Made by a program: the position numbers and the translations under genes. From contig CM060975.1 of assembly GCA_030765065.1 (NCBI GenBank), positions 200,546,007-200,610,006 on the forward strand: 64,000 nt of DNA, read 5' to 3'. The notes under the pieces are model-generated. The model saw nothing but the letters and a program-made list of their open reading frames with translations. It was not told where the DNA came from and did no database searches. Positions 45,007-56,527 of the stretch are shown here, piece after piece. Each line of letters opens with the position of its first letter. Positions within the stretch are counted from its first letter, which is position 1. The stretch comes from Deroplatys truncata (taxonomy: Eukaryota > Arthropoda > Insecta > Mantodea > Mantidae).

Positions 45007-45576
45007 TCACGTCAAGGTCAAAACTGCGGCAGTGGGTCTGCAGTGACGTGTCATCGCTGGTATCCACGTACGATTAAGCTTAAATTTTTCTTCCTTTTTA
45101 TTAAAGTTATTGGAGTGTTTATAAATTTCAATAGCTTCTCTATGAAGTCTAGCGTGATAATATTTTGTAGAGGATAGTACTTGCGTGTCTTCATATAGGA
45201 TACGATGACCCATGGTGACAAAGTGTGCAGCAACTGCAGACTTATCTGTCTGAGCAAGGCGACAATGTCGTTTATGCTCTGTTATTCTGGTATTTATGCT
45301 ACGTTTTGTTGTTCCGATATAAACAGAACCGCATGTACAAGGTATTCTATATACCCCTGGAACACATAAGGGATCTCTTTTGTCTTTAGCAGATTTTAAA
45401 GTTTGTTGAATTTTTCTGGTTGGTTTATATATTGTATTTATTTTGTGCTTTTTAAGTATTTTTCCAATGCGATCTGTGACGTTTTTAACATAAGGTAAGA
45501 AGACTTTTCCCTTATATGTAGACGATTCGTGGCCTTGACGTGATATCTTCTTAGGGTGAATTGCTCTGTTAAAATC
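45007..45576 (-). CDS. GIY-YIG endonuclease domain of Penelope-like element (partial ORF)
   Basis: A continuous frame of 189 codons without a stop and without a nearby Met, so it is the C-terminal part of the Penelope RT-endonuclease polyprotein. Visible features in order: LPYVKNVTDRIGKILKKHKI, KIQQTLKSAKDKRDPL, the GIY-YIG signature GVYRIPCTCGSVYIG, the Arg region TTKRSINTRITEHKRHC, a conserved His-rich segment ending AAHFVTMGH, and the catalytic Glu in LHREAIEI. The N-terminal reverse transcriptase is missing because of truncation near 45577. The enzyme part nicks target DNA in this family. Without its RT it cannot retrotranspose. The open frame suggests a fairly recent insertion or chance preservation. 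Confidence 0.85.
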   Translation of the reverse strand, partial: DFNRAIHPKKISRQGHESSTYKGKVFLPYVKNVTDRIGKILKKHKINTIYKPTRKIQQTLKSAKDKRDPLCVPGVYRIPCTCGSVYIGTTKRSINTRITEHKRHCRLAQTDKSAVAAHFVTMGHRILYEDTQVLSSTKYYHARLHREAIEIYKHSNNFNKKEEKFKLNRTWIPAMTRHCRPTAAVLTLT

Positions 45577-45906
45577 TTATAGTAGTTTTACCCTTAGACC
45601 ACGGCCTTCCAGCCCGGAAGATTTTAATGTTTTATCAACTAGTTACCCATTAACGGTTACAAAAGTAACGGATATAAAGCAACTAGTAATCCAATAAGCG
45701 TTACCAGAGTAACGAAGGCAATAAGCAGTTATCACATTAACAGGTACTAAAGCAAGCAGGCGGTTGCTAGGTCCCTGTGACCACATTCACTGCATGTGCA
45801 TTTGTATCGCTTTTCTGGAGCTGGTTACCTCAACTCGTTACACAGTATCAAACTCCTCCACAAGAAATCATGAGTGACATTGTCAATCTACTATACCATC
45901 TGGTGA

Positions 45907-46711
45907 GAAAAAGATCTGATGTGTTGCACTCACATGACTTTCCCTACTCTTGTACAAACTATTTTTACAAACGCTTATTCTCCATCTACTTCATGTTAGC
46001 AATCTTATTGCTAATTTTCTCTAGGTGCAAGGGTAATATGGTAGACTTTAAGCGATAGTCAAATCTTTTAAGAGCTGGTTGCTATGTGGAGCATTCCATT
46101 CTCTTTGCATGTCCAGCACATAAAAAATAATAACGAATTCCCGTTTGAGAAAAGTGTAAGTATTGGAAAATTCAGACAAATAACAAGGAATATCTAGGGA
46201 ATGGTACACTCCACAAAAAATGCATATAACATAAATTGAGTGTTTTAACGAGCTCTGCATTTTTTGTGTAGAAACATTTTGTCTATCTCTTACGGTTAAC
46301 CAGAAATGAAAAAGCCGTTCACAATGAAGAGGAAGTTTGGTGACATTCCCAGAAAATTCAAGATATACATTTCATTTGTCATGAAAATATCTTAAACTTG
46401 TAATATTTTAGTCAAAACCGTTAGAGCCATTCTTGAGAAAAACAAAATTTTCGAAACATTTTCCATGTAAAAAGTAGTCTGGGGTAGGGGAAGTTTCTTG
46501 AAAACCTTTGTGTCGCATCTTTGGAAGATACTGAGCCTATATATCAAGTTTGGTACTTATCCGACTTTTCGTTTTTGACTTATGCTGTTTGCAGTGATAC
46601 ATCCACATAGACACACAAACACACAAACGGATGTTTTTCTAAAATGTTTTTTTTTTTAGTCAGCAGGCCTCAAAACATGTACTACTTACTATACATAGTA
46701 GAGAAAGTAAT
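45907..46711 (-). mobile_element. Helentron-like element, near full length
   Basis: Reverse copy: GATCTGATGTGTTGCACTCA hairpin end with CTTTCCCTACT inner repeat on the left, ACTATACATAGTAGAGAAAG on the right. A deletion of about 60 bases removes the block after CAAAACATGTA. Lies within the hAT element. Confidence 0.75.
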
Positions 46712-46732
46712 AACTACTAAATTATCCGCCTC

Positions 46733-46733
46733 G

Positions 46734-46806
<73 letters not shown>
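46733..46806. repeat. (TA)n(TG)n compound microsatellite
   Basis: About 17 TA units passing into about 17 TG units. Confidence 0.95.
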
Positions 46807-46807
<1 letters not shown>

Positions 46808-47291
46808 CCAACTTAGATCCAGGGCTATTCTGCAACGTTTTGTTAACTCTTAACAAATTGTTAAAGCCGCTAACCAATTGTTATGCGACATTTGGCATTC
46901 TGTAACTTCCTAACGAAACAAAATTGTGTCAACAACAAAGATTCGATTTTTGAATGTAATAAATCCCGAGACCTTCTTACTAACTCGTTTGTTACACAAC
47001 AGATTCATGTATATGTCGTTTTAATGCTGCTGTAAGAGGGAACGTAGGATAGAAATTAGACGTTTTAATTATAAAATGTTTATTTATTCGTTGTAGCGTA
47101 AAATATAAATCTTACGGATTACCCTTGGGTAATAAATGTTCCGTGTAATGGCTTTGATAAATGATGCTTCCAACGACGAATTTTAGTAGCGAAATAAATA
47201 TTGTGTAATCTTGTATCACAATAAAAAGTAAGCAAAGTCGCAAAAGTCTAGGTTCAAATAGTGATTAATATTGTGTTAATTTACAGAGTTC

Positions 47292-47296
<5 letters not shown>

Positions 47297-47348
<52 letters not shown>
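47297..47348. repeat. (TA)n microsatellite
   Basis: About 26 TA units. Confidence 0.95.
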
Positions 47349-47350
<2 letters not shown>

Positions 47351-47802
47351 TCATTTTTAGGTTAAGGTTAGGAACTAAGCACTTTAGAGAGCTGCAGGAT
47401 ATTATAGCGATAGGTTTCCGTTCCCAGAGTTATTTTAAGATAATTTCCATTGTGCTAAACGAAGTGGCTTGCAGAAAGCTATTTATAAATTTCTCGTAAC
47501 CATGAAAATTGTATTTATACTAATGCTGCTGGAAGAGGAAGAGTATAACAGAAGGAAGTCAGTTGGGTTATAAAGTGATAATTTACACATAAATAATAAT
47601 CCGAAATAAAATACTTGTAGCTGTAATATTCCCCCAGATAACACAATAGTGAAGCTAACCTTTCTTTTCACTACGACTTTTCACTTAAGAATACCTATGA
47701 TAATATGATACAATTATGATTTTTATTCAAAGATTATTAAAATTCAAGAACAGTTCTACAGAACTGAACTAAAGCTGAATATTGCCAAACCATGAATACA
47801 AA

Positions 47803-48330
47803 AAAAAAATCTGATGTGTTACACTGACATGACTTTCTCTACTCTTGTACAAACTATTTTTACAAACGCAAAATTATGCAAAATTCGTTCACAATGAGGA
47901 ATACTTTTGGAGACATTCCCAGAAAATTCGAGATATACATTTCATTTCTCATGACAATATCTTAAACATATGATATTTTAATAAAAATCGTCAGACCCTT
48001 TTTTGAGAAAATTAAAATTTTCGAAAAATGTTCCATGTAAAAGGTAGTCTGGGGTGGGGGGATTTTCCTTAAAACCTTCGTGTCGCATCTCTGGAAGATA
48101 CTGAACCTAAATACCAAGTTTGGTGTTTATCCGACTGCTCGTTTCTGAGTTATGCTGTTCACAGGCACACAGACGCACACACGCACACACGCACACACGA
48201 ACATGTTTCCAATTTTTTGGATTCAGGGGGTCTCAAAACATGCATTTCCGGTGAAATCTCGGTGTCGAATTTTTGGGTGGAATACAATACTTCCCCTACT
48301 TACTATACGTAGTAGAGAAAGTAATAAGTA
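47803..48330 (-). mobile_element. Helentron-like element, internally deleted
   Basis: Both termini are intact: AATCTGATGTGTTACACTGA with CTTTCTCTACT, and ACGTAGTAGAGAAAGTAATA. About 360 bases between TTTTTACAAACGC and AAATTATGCAAAATTCGTTC are missing compared with 3130-4020. Internal microsatellite ACGCACAC. Confidence 0.8.
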
Positions 48331-49448
48331 CCTACTTATGCTTGATGGTATACATTAAAATATCAGAAAAAGTTTCATGACATGGTATCTTTAAAAAGTA
48401 TAATTAAAAGTCAAAAACAGTAAAGAAAACTAAATAGTAATTGCGGGTTGACATATATTAGTAACACTTGCATTAAAACAATGTGAAACTGCCCTGCTAG
48501 TTCTTTAACTTGTCTTTTCTAACCTAAAATTCAAACTCATTTTACAGGGTCACTGTCAAAGCTGGGCGAGGTTTCCCCATAACAAATTTAATTCTTTGGG
48601 ATAACAAAATTTGTCTCCATCTCAGCAAGGAAAAGTAACAAACACTCGGTAGTCGTATTCCGGCGCTGGTGACTGCATGAAAACAAAACGCTATCATAGA
48701 GTCCACAAATTTTCGATTGTCACTCCAGTTGCCTCACAAACCGCGAGAAAATAAACATCGTGATAACAAACGAGTTACAGAATATCAAACAGTGACAAAT
48801 TTGTTAAAAACGGTTGTTTAAGCTTAGCAAATAATTGTAGTCGCCCTCACAACGAAGTTACAGAATACCCCTAAATGTGTACATCTTTTAAAATTTTAGA
48901 CGATGTGTGTTTGTGTGCTAATGCTTCTCTTCTATAGCAATACCACTTTGCCAAATGCCATTATCATGTTTTATCTAACGTCCTACAAGAATATTTAAGT
49001 TATTATATTATTTTCAGTCATGTTGATGTTAGCAATGCTCCTATTTTCCATTACTATGTCTACATCACGTGATGCTTATATTTAAGATCACATACTATAG
49101 CTCATTTCACCTGTTCAAACTGTAAATATCTGCAGAAATGTAGAAACAAGTGCGAATGCATTTTGCGATTATAAACCACCGTAGTAATCAGTGTTGACAC
49201 AGCTATAGAAAATTCTGCTTGGATCGCATCAAATACAAAAGTAAGTCTGTATCGATATCGTTCATATTGAAACGTAGTTACAGCTTATCGTTATTGGCAA
49301 CCATTAATGTAATGTAACTGCGGTCATGGTAACCATGAAAATAAATAATTTAACAGTTACTGGTAACCGTTACAAGTAAGCGTTAACGCATTGTAACTGT
49401 GACAGTTATAACCCGAAAATAATTGTTTGTCACATCCCTAATTCGAAG

Positions 49449-50400
49449 TAAAAAGCAACTGCAAATGAATAAGATTTGTTAGGTTAAAATTTTTTCGGGC
49501 CTGAGATATTGCTACAAAACTGGATTTTAAAAAAAAAATCATTTAACAGTTTATTTCAAAATAAGTGCTATTTTTATCCACTTCCGTCCCATGCGTGGGA
49601 AGTTGAAATTCCTGCCGTGCTTTTTGTATTTTTACAGCATGTATTTAATCTCCAACTATTGATATGTAATATATTTAATGTTGCACATATGGAATATAAT
49701 CATATTTTGAAATTGATTTTACTGCTTATATCTTAGAGTCTATTTCTCCCTTTATTTGCTAACATTTGCTTGCAATTTAATTCATGCAGCATTTCGGCGC
49801 AAACAGTCAACTTACCTTCAGTTCTTTATTGGCTTGGTCAACAGGTATATGACTAATTAATCACCAGTTTCTCATAGGTTAGCGCAGTCAACTTATACCG
49901 CTTTTGAACAGCTGACAGTAATTAAATTTGTCTTCGCGTAAGCATTGCTATTATTCACTATCGTCGGAAAAACAGTATGCAATACATATGCGTTAAGTGC
50001 TATGCAGAAACTCAGGAAGTTAAAATACTCGACTTCTTTCTCATTCTGGAAAGATACACTTAGCGCACTTGTATCCTTAAGGTATACCTGTTCTATTTTC
50101 ATAGCTATTCAGCATATTATTCATACAAAAGCTTATTTTTTTGTATACTGCCTGTTAAAAATAAACATTCGCCAGAATGTTTTTATTCTGTTTATAGGTA
50201 AGTACGGACATAGATAATATATATAGAAAATCTACTATAGAAAATCTGAGGTGTTACATTCACGAGACGCTTTCCATTCTTTATCTTTTATTTCATATAG
50301 CTTATACAAGCTATTTTTTTGCAAAATCTTAACCTTCTATTTCCAGTTAATTGAGACAAACGTTATAGTACAAAGTGAATAGCGATAGTCAGCTTTCAAT
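49449..50400. other. Unassigned AT-rich sequence
   Basis: No recognised feature; two overlapping 70-90 codon ORFs lack motifs. Confidence 0.5.
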
Positions 50401-50404
50401 CTTA

Positions 50405-51257
50405 TTACTTTCCCTACTACGTATAGTAAGTCGGGGAAGTATTGTATTCTACCCAAAAAATTCGATACCGAAATTTTACCGGAAATATATGTTTTGAGGC
50501 CCCCTGAATAAAAAAACATTTTTGGAAACATGTCCGTGTGTGTGTCTGTGTATCTGTCTGTGAACAGCATAACTCAGAAACGAACAGTCGGATAAAAACC
50601 AAACTTGGTATTTAGGTTCAGTATCCTCCAGAAATGCGACACGAAGGTTTTCAAGAAAATTCCCCTACCCCAGATTAGCCTTTACATGGAACATTTTTCG
50701 AAAATTTTAATTTTCAAATTGGCTCTAACGATTTTGATTAAAATATCATATATTTAAGTTTCTTTTATGAAAAATAAAATGTATATCTTGAATTTTCTGG
50801 GTATGTCTCCAAAAGTATTCTTCATTGTGAACGATTTTTGCATAATTGGTAAGACATAAGAGATAGACAAACGTTTACGACACTAAAAATGTAGATCGCG
50901 TTAGAATACACAATTTATGTCATATACATTTTATTTGTTGGGTGAACCATTTTCGAGATATTGCTTGTTATTGCCTTAAATTTTCCAATACTTATACTTT
51001 TTCTCAAATTCGTTATTCATTTTTTTATGTCCTGGACATGCAAAGAGAATGGAATGCGCCACATAGCAACCAGCGCTTAAAAGATTTGACTATCGCTTAT
51101 AACCTACCATGTTCCCCTTGAATCTACAAGAAAATTAGCAATAAGATTGACATCTCGATATCTCGATTAACATGAACCATATGGAGAATAAGCGTTTGTA
51201 AAAATAGTTTGTAAAAGAATAGAGGAAGTCATGTGAGTGTCACACATCAGATTTTTT
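50405..51257 (+). mobile_element. Helentron-like element, full length
   Basis: Forward copy from TTACTTTCCCTACTACGTAT to CACACATCAGATTTTTTTT. The internal repeat is GTGTGTGTCTGTGTATCTGT. Directly followed at its T-run by a second 3' end (51258-51492). Confidence 0.8.
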
Positions 51258-51492
51258 TTGTCCTGGTAATGCAAAGAGAATGGAATACTCCACATGGCAA
51301 CCAGCTCTTAAAATATTTGACTATAATTTAAAGCCTAGCAATTCCCCTTGCATGTACAAGAAAATTAGCAATAAGATTAACATCTCGATATCTCGATTAA
51401 GATGAAGCATATGGGGAATAAGCGTTTGTAAAAATAGTTTGTACAAGAGTAGAGAAAGTCATGTGAGTGTAACACATCAGATTTTTTTTCTG
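51258..51492 (+). mobile_element. Helentron-like element, extra 3' end in tandem
   Basis: Starts at the internal TGTCCTGG(T/A)(A/C)ATGCAAAGAG block and runs to a complete 3' terminus (AGTAGAGAAAGT, ATGTG-loop-CACAT hairpin, CAGATTTTTT). The junction lies at a T-run common to both the terminus and the internal site. Confidence 0.75.
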
Positions 51493-51904
51493 TCCTCTTC
51501 GTGTTAACCGAGATAAACTCTTGTAGAGATATTTAATTAAATATTTCATTGTAAGTACAAGATTAAATATATAGAATGACGAATTAAAACATGCTATTCA
51601 GGAGGGGGGAAAAGTTGTTTTTAGTTTGGGTTAATGGAAAGAAAGAGGAAGATCATGTCTTGTACAAAAAATAAAGAGCTGGAGTTCGAATACTCACTAG
51701 AGAACAAATCTAAAAGGGTGGAGCAGTTTGTTAAACGTTTAACTGGAGCCCAAGGATGTGGGTTTAAGATATTTGATAAGTTACGCCGCCAGAAACAACT
51801 GATAAGCCTAGAATAGTAGGATAGATGTGATATACTATGAAAGAGATTGGAGAAAATACTATGAACAATTATTTTTAAACGAAAATGACTCTTATCAATC
51901 GAGA

Positions 51905-52378
51905 ATCTCGCGCACTGCGACATACATAGGTCTTTGTGGCTACTACCCTCGGAAGGAAGGGATGAAGTGAAGAAATCACAGGAGGGTGCATGACGCAGGC
52001 AGACGGGCCACAAAGACGCGCGAAAGTCAGTAACAGTTCCAGCTCGAAGACCCGCCCCACTGCTGGAGCTGCCTAGAAAAGCAGCCTCTACTATCCTGGA
52101 GGAGCAGTCTCTCCTTTGAGCAAGCATCCGCGCCATCAGTGCGGCACCGCCTTACGCCACGATTCTAGAAGTCACCTAAAAGATGAGATGAAACGGAATG
52201 AAGGGGGAAATTAAGGAAATGAAATCATGGCAGATGAGAAATCATCTCAGCATTCGTCTACCGACCAGGGAAAACCACAAAAGCACGGTCAGAGTGGGCG
52301 GTTGACGGGAAACGAAGACAGGTCCTCCGAAATTCGAGGCTCACACGTTACCGCGGAGCCAACTCGCTCGGTAAGGAT
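51905..52378 (-). mobile_element. SINE family 1, full length
   Basis: Minus strand: GAGTTGGCTCCGCGGTAACG (box A), CTGTCTTCGTTTCCC (degenerate box B), core TTTTGTGGTTTTCCCTGGTC and TGAGATGATTTCTCATCTGC, tail GTGGCGTAAGGCGGTGCCGC and GCGCGGATGCTTGCTC. The 171-codon ORF on this strand is this repeat. Confidence 0.75.
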
Positions 52379-52384
52379 TAGTAA

Positions 52385-52960
52385 ATAAAAAGAAACTTGT
52401 AACATTGTATTCTGATTCAGTTATTAACCCTTATTACAATAGACTTGTAGGATTTTCATTTTTTATTAGACTTCGTTTCAAGATACGAAATTTTAGCAAA
52501 ATGTTAATACATTTTAGTGAATGTGTGGTCAGCACCTGCAACTAGATCAGAGGCATTGCGCGTGCGTGACGACGCGTGTATCTGGCGCGTGCTCTGGCCT
52601 AGTGGAGAGGGAAGGCGAGTTTAGAACGGAAAACAGACGGAAGCACACAACCCTTTAATAGCAAGATTTAATTATATGAGTGTACCGCGCACCCTTTGCT
52701 CTTACCCAGGCATTCTTCTTCCAAGAAAATCGATCCCCTCACTTCACCTTGAAAGGGGATGGGGCACTCCTGCTGGCACTCGAGACGGGCAAGTGGTTCG
52801 CCCTTCCAGGAAACGTTACCAAAGGTTAACGGCCGAAACGTTGGCTGTAAGTGAACATTTGGGTGCCTATATCAAGATAAGAGGGTACAGAGAGGAGGAG
52901 GAAGCATAACATATGAGAATACACTATTCCTATGCCACAATTACTCTCGGCAAATTCACA
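52385..52960. other. Unassigned sequence
   Basis: Locally GC-richer near 52550-52600. No recognised feature. Confidence 0.45.
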
Positions 52961-52964
52961 GTGG

Positions 52965-54085
52965 TATTTCTACTTTCACTACCACGTACCTACCTAGTAG
53001 GCAGAAAATATACTGAATCCCATCAAAAAATTAGATACCTATATTTCATCGGAAATACTGTCTTAAGGTCCTTGAATCTAAAATAAAAAGCATTTTTAGG
53101 AAAAGGTCAGTGTGGGTATCTGTGAACAGCTTAAGTGTTGTCCTTGGTCTACTACCATGCTAGCCTCTAGTTCCCGAGGTCGCGTGATCAAACCCGACGG
53201 AGTGTGATGGATTTTTTTCCATCGTAAAAATCCTTAGAATTACTTCCTTTGGAAGAGAAGTAAAGCCGGTGGTCCCGTGTTGTAGATTTACGTCACGTAA
53301 AAGAACCTCAAGCTTGATAGAGGCCTCTGAGCAAAATTTCCGGTCTTTCACCCGAATATAGAATGGGACGCTAAGAACCATAGTAGTTACGGAGCGTCGA
53401 TAAATAAAACACAATTTAATTTAATTTTTAGAGCATAAGTAAAACACGAAGCCTTGCATAAGTAAGTTTAGGATCTTCAAAAGATGCCACATGAAGATTT
53501 TTCAACAATATTTTTTACCCCGAACCAGTTTTGTATAGAAAAATGTTAGATATTTTTTATTTTCTCCAAAACAGCTCAAAGGATTTTGATAAAACACTAC
53601 CAGATACTTAAGATATTTACATGACTAATAAGATGTATGTCTTGAAATTTCATTGAATAGCCTGTGAAGTACTCTTCATTCAAAAAGAATTTTATATAAT
53701 TGTGTGTAATTAGTAAATCATAAGAGAGTAAGCATGGGCAAAAACGTACTACACAGAAAATGTAGATCTAACTAAAACTCACAATTTATTTAAATAATTA
53801 TTTTTGTAGTATAAGCCATTTCCGAGATACTCGCTGTAATTCGTTTTTATTTTTCAATGTCACTTTTTAAATGCCAGCATCATTCAATTGTTTCTTGCGA
53901 TTTCGTGGAAACAGTATGGAATTTAATGGCCGGCATACAGCAACCGTTTTTAAACATTTTACTATCGATACGATTTGTTTGTCCATCTCATGCCTCGTAC
54001 AACGAAATTTGTAATGAAACCATTTCTGTAAACGTCTTTGTCTTTTAAAACGAAGTTTAAAGCAGTTGTAAGAATAATTCACAGT
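52965..54085 (+). mobile_element. Helentron-like element, older copy, split by SINE family 2
   Basis: 5' part 52965-53136 and 3' part 53430-54085. The inserted SINE separates GTGAACAGCTTAAGT from AGAGCATAAGTAAAACACGA, so the target was the conserved ACAGCATAAGT block. Older branch with TTTCTTGCGATTTCG in the 3' half. Confidence 0.75.
53137..53429 (+). mobile_element. SINE family 2, full length, with TSD
   Basis: A tRNA-like head (TGGTCTACTACCATGCTAGC, then GAGGTCGCGTGATCAAACCC) leads into CTTAGAATTACTTCC, CCGGTGGTCCCGTGTTGTAG, CACGTAAAAGAACCTCA and a tail GAGCGTCGATAAATAAAACA plus a T/A-rich end. Flanking ACAGCTTAAGT and AGAGCATAAGT look like a diverged target duplication of about 11 bases. 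Confidence 0.8.
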
Positions 54086-54247
54086 AGCTGTGTAACAATA
54101 ATCGATAGTGCAATTAACGTATAAGGTGTTTTATATACTAGAAGAAGGGTTATAGTTTGTGCGAAATCCTCGAACGTGGAGCTGTGCATCTCCGTTCATA
54201 AACTTATATGTCAACTGAAGTAAGCTAATAAGACAGAGTTTATTCGG

Positions 54248-55175
54248 GTTAATAAAAAAAAATCTGATGTGTTACACTCACATGACTTTCTCTATTCTTG
54301 TACAAACTATTTTTACAAACTCTTATTCTCCATATATTTCATATTAATCGAAATAAACATTTGCAGAAATGATCTTTTGACATGCAAACAGAATTACATT
54401 TTACACATAGCGACCAGTTCTAAAAATATTTGACTATCACTTAAGGCGTACTATGTTCCCCTTGTTTTGTATTTGCAAGGGCAATTTAGAAATACAGTAG
54501 TAGCCTTTAAGCATCGACATATCTCTTAATAGCTGGTTGCCATTCTCTTTGCCACAGATTAATTACTCTTTGCATAACCAAGATCAAAAATGAATAACGA
54601 ATTCCCATTTGAGAAAATAAGTATTGAAAAATTTAAGGAAATAACAAGCAATATCTCGAAAATGGTTTACTCAACAAAAAAATGTATATGACATAAATTG
54701 TGTATTTTAATGCGATCTACATTTTTTGTGTTGTATTATGGTTTACCAGTTATGCAAAAGTCGTTCACAATGAAGAATACTTCTGGAGACATTCCCAGAA
54801 AATTCAACATATACACTTTATTTGTCATAGAATATCTTAAACATATGATATTTTAATCAAACTCGTTTTTGAGAAAATTAAAATTTTTGAAAAATGTTCC
54901 ATGTAAAGGCTAATCTGGGGTGAGGGGGTTTTCTTGAAAACCTTCGTGTCGCATCTCTGGAACATGCTGAACCTAAATACCAAGTTTGGTGTTTATCCGA
55001 CTGTTCGTTTCTGAGTTATGCTGTTCACAGACACACACACGGACATGTTTCCAAAAATGCTTTTTTTGGATTCAGGGTGTTCTCAAAACATATATTTCCG
55101 GTGAAATCTCGGTATCGAATTTTTGGGTGGAATGCAATACTTCCCCTACTTACTATACGTAGTAGAGAAAGTAAT
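54248..55175 (-). mobile_element. Mosaic foldback Helentron-like element, second copy
   Basis: Reverse 3' terminus at 54248-54375, then a forward segment 54376-54480 ending TATGTTCCCCTTGTTTTGTA, then a reverse body to the 5' terminus ACGTAGTAGAGAAAGTAATA. The switch point and the GCCTTTAAGCAT block match those at about 6620-6670. Confidence 0.75.
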
Positions 55176-55189
55176 ATGCCTGATGCCGC

Positions 55190-55690
55190 ATGGGCGGCCA
55201 ACGTTTTAGTTGACTCACCAGATATACCTATAAACAAGGCTTGCATTCGGGAGATCCCGGGTTCGATTCCCTTATGCCGCTACTCTGGTCTTGGATTTTT
55301 CGTGCTTTTTCCTAGTCAGTAGGCGAATGCTGGGGTGGTTTCTCATCTAGCACAATTTCCTTTCCATAATTTCCCTTCATTCGTTTCTTTCTCATCCTTT
55401 CAGGTGTACTTTTAGGTTTCGTGGCGTATGGCGGTGCCGGATACATGGCGCGGATGCTTGTTTAAAGGAACGAGTACTCCCGTGGACACTAGAGGGCTAT
55501 TTTGTCAACGGGTCGTTCGTCGCCCTCTTTAGACGGCACGGGTCTTCAAGCCTGGAATTGTTTAGCGACCTTCTTGAGTCCCTTTGGCCTGTCTGCCTAG
55601 TCCTGTAACCTCCTATGGTTCCTTCACTTCATCCCCTTGTCTGGGTGGTGGTAGCCACAATAGATGTATTAGGTCGCAGTACGCAAAGTG
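55190..55690 (+). mobile_element. SINE family 1, full length
   Basis: Head with ATTCGGGAGATCCCGGGTTC (box B region GGGTTCGATTCCC), core GGATTTTTCGTGCTTTTTCC and TGCTGGGGTGGTTTCTCATC, tail AGGTTTCGTGGCGTATGGCG and GGATACATGGCGCGGATGCT. Best box B of the family in this window. Confidence 0.75.
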
Positions 55691-55699
55691 TCCCCCTCT

Positions 55700-56525
55700 A
55701 TGTATCCTCTATATCTTTACCTATACGTTATTTATTAGTAATAAAATGTAGTTGTGGTTACATTCAAAAGACCCATGCATGTAATTGTGAGTTTCTCTCT
55801 TTGCCTTATTAACCTCTTCATATTTTCATACGATGCAGGAATATATGTTCCGAACAGTAGGCACTTTCACAATGACCTGCGTATGCATACCAGCAGTTGA
55901 AGCACATATAACCAGATCAATCCAAAATGTTGAGAAACGGAAATTCACAACAGGAAATTTTGTGCTACGAAGGACCTAATTAAGGACCTAATTTCCATCT
56001 CGGGCAGAGCATAGCAGGAGGGATCAAACAGGAGCTTCTGAAGACCCTTAACTATTTTTACCCCATCTGTTTTAATCATGGCTCATCTGATAGGAGGGCG
56101 CAGGGTCGAAACTGCTCGTGTTTCACCTGCTAGGTTGAGGTTACTAGGTATATGGGGGTTTCTTGGAGGACTTAGTCATTTGGGTTAAAGAAATCGATTT
56201 TAAGTTATCTTTAAAACGAGTATCCAATTCCAAGATAGGAACAAATAAATTAAAAGAATAAATGCAATTAATCTAGCTTAATCACGGGATTGCGTCTACT
56301 GTTACTCTCATAAATCCTATTCAAAATTAAACCTTTAATCCTATTGCTGAAAATATATGTATCTTGCAACTAAATAAGTGATAATGTATGGTTGAAAGCG
56401 TTAGACTGTTTCAGAAAGAATAGGTATTTACTTTGATAGGTGACAACCCAGAAGTTTTGGCGCATTTATAAAATCATATACATACATACTGTGGTAATTA
56501 AAGAACAGTGTCCAAAATTATTTTT
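55700..56525. other. Unassigned sequence
   Basis: No recognised feature. Confidence 0.5.
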
Positions 56526-56527
56526 TA

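Larger units (their letters stand above)
44806..45640 (-). mobile_element. Penelope-like element, 5'-truncated
   Basis: The minus-strand open endonuclease frame is followed by a non-coding terminal region with ribozyme-like core motifs (44900-44960). About 60 bases at the truncated 5' side (45577-45639) are an inverted copy of the terminal region at about 44832-44895, a typical Penelope arrangement. Both sides are flanked by a similar stretch of about 50 bases containing AACGGTTACAAAAGTAACGG, either a long target duplication or neighbouring subterminal hAT repeats. Confidence 0.8.
46821..48872. mobile_element. TIR pair with repeated ATTCTGTAAC motifs
   Basis: Left end AGGGCTATTCTGCAACGTTT and right end (opposite strand) AGGGGTATTCTGTAACTTCG. 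A second ATTCTGTAAC lies about 75-100 bases inward at both ends. This resembles a PIF/Harbinger-like terminus, but no target duplication or transposase was established. Contains an AT microsatellite and a Helentron. Confidence 0.5.
44676..49448. mobile_element. hAT-type element hosting several nested insertions
   Basis: The element proper is 44684-49440. Its ends read TAGGGATGGGCAGAAAATAA on the left and TAGGGATGTGACAAACAATT on the right (opposite strand). The flanks ACTCGAAG (44676-44683) and ATTCGAAG (49441-49448) are an 8-bp target duplication with one change. Subterminal DNA is full of GTAACGGTTAC/GTAACTGTTAC repeats. Inside are a Penelope-like element, two Helentron copies and a further TIR pair. 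No hAT transposase is recognisable. Confidence 0.8.

Noticed and set aside
51621..52136. 171-codon ORF on the minus strand
   Set aside because: Covers a SINE family 1 tail and adjacent AT-rich DNA; no protein motif.
52780..52860. Ribozyme or Penelope-like motif at GGCCGAAACGTTGG
   Set aside because: The GAAAC-like core is present but no CUGANGA core or supporting stems were found nearby.
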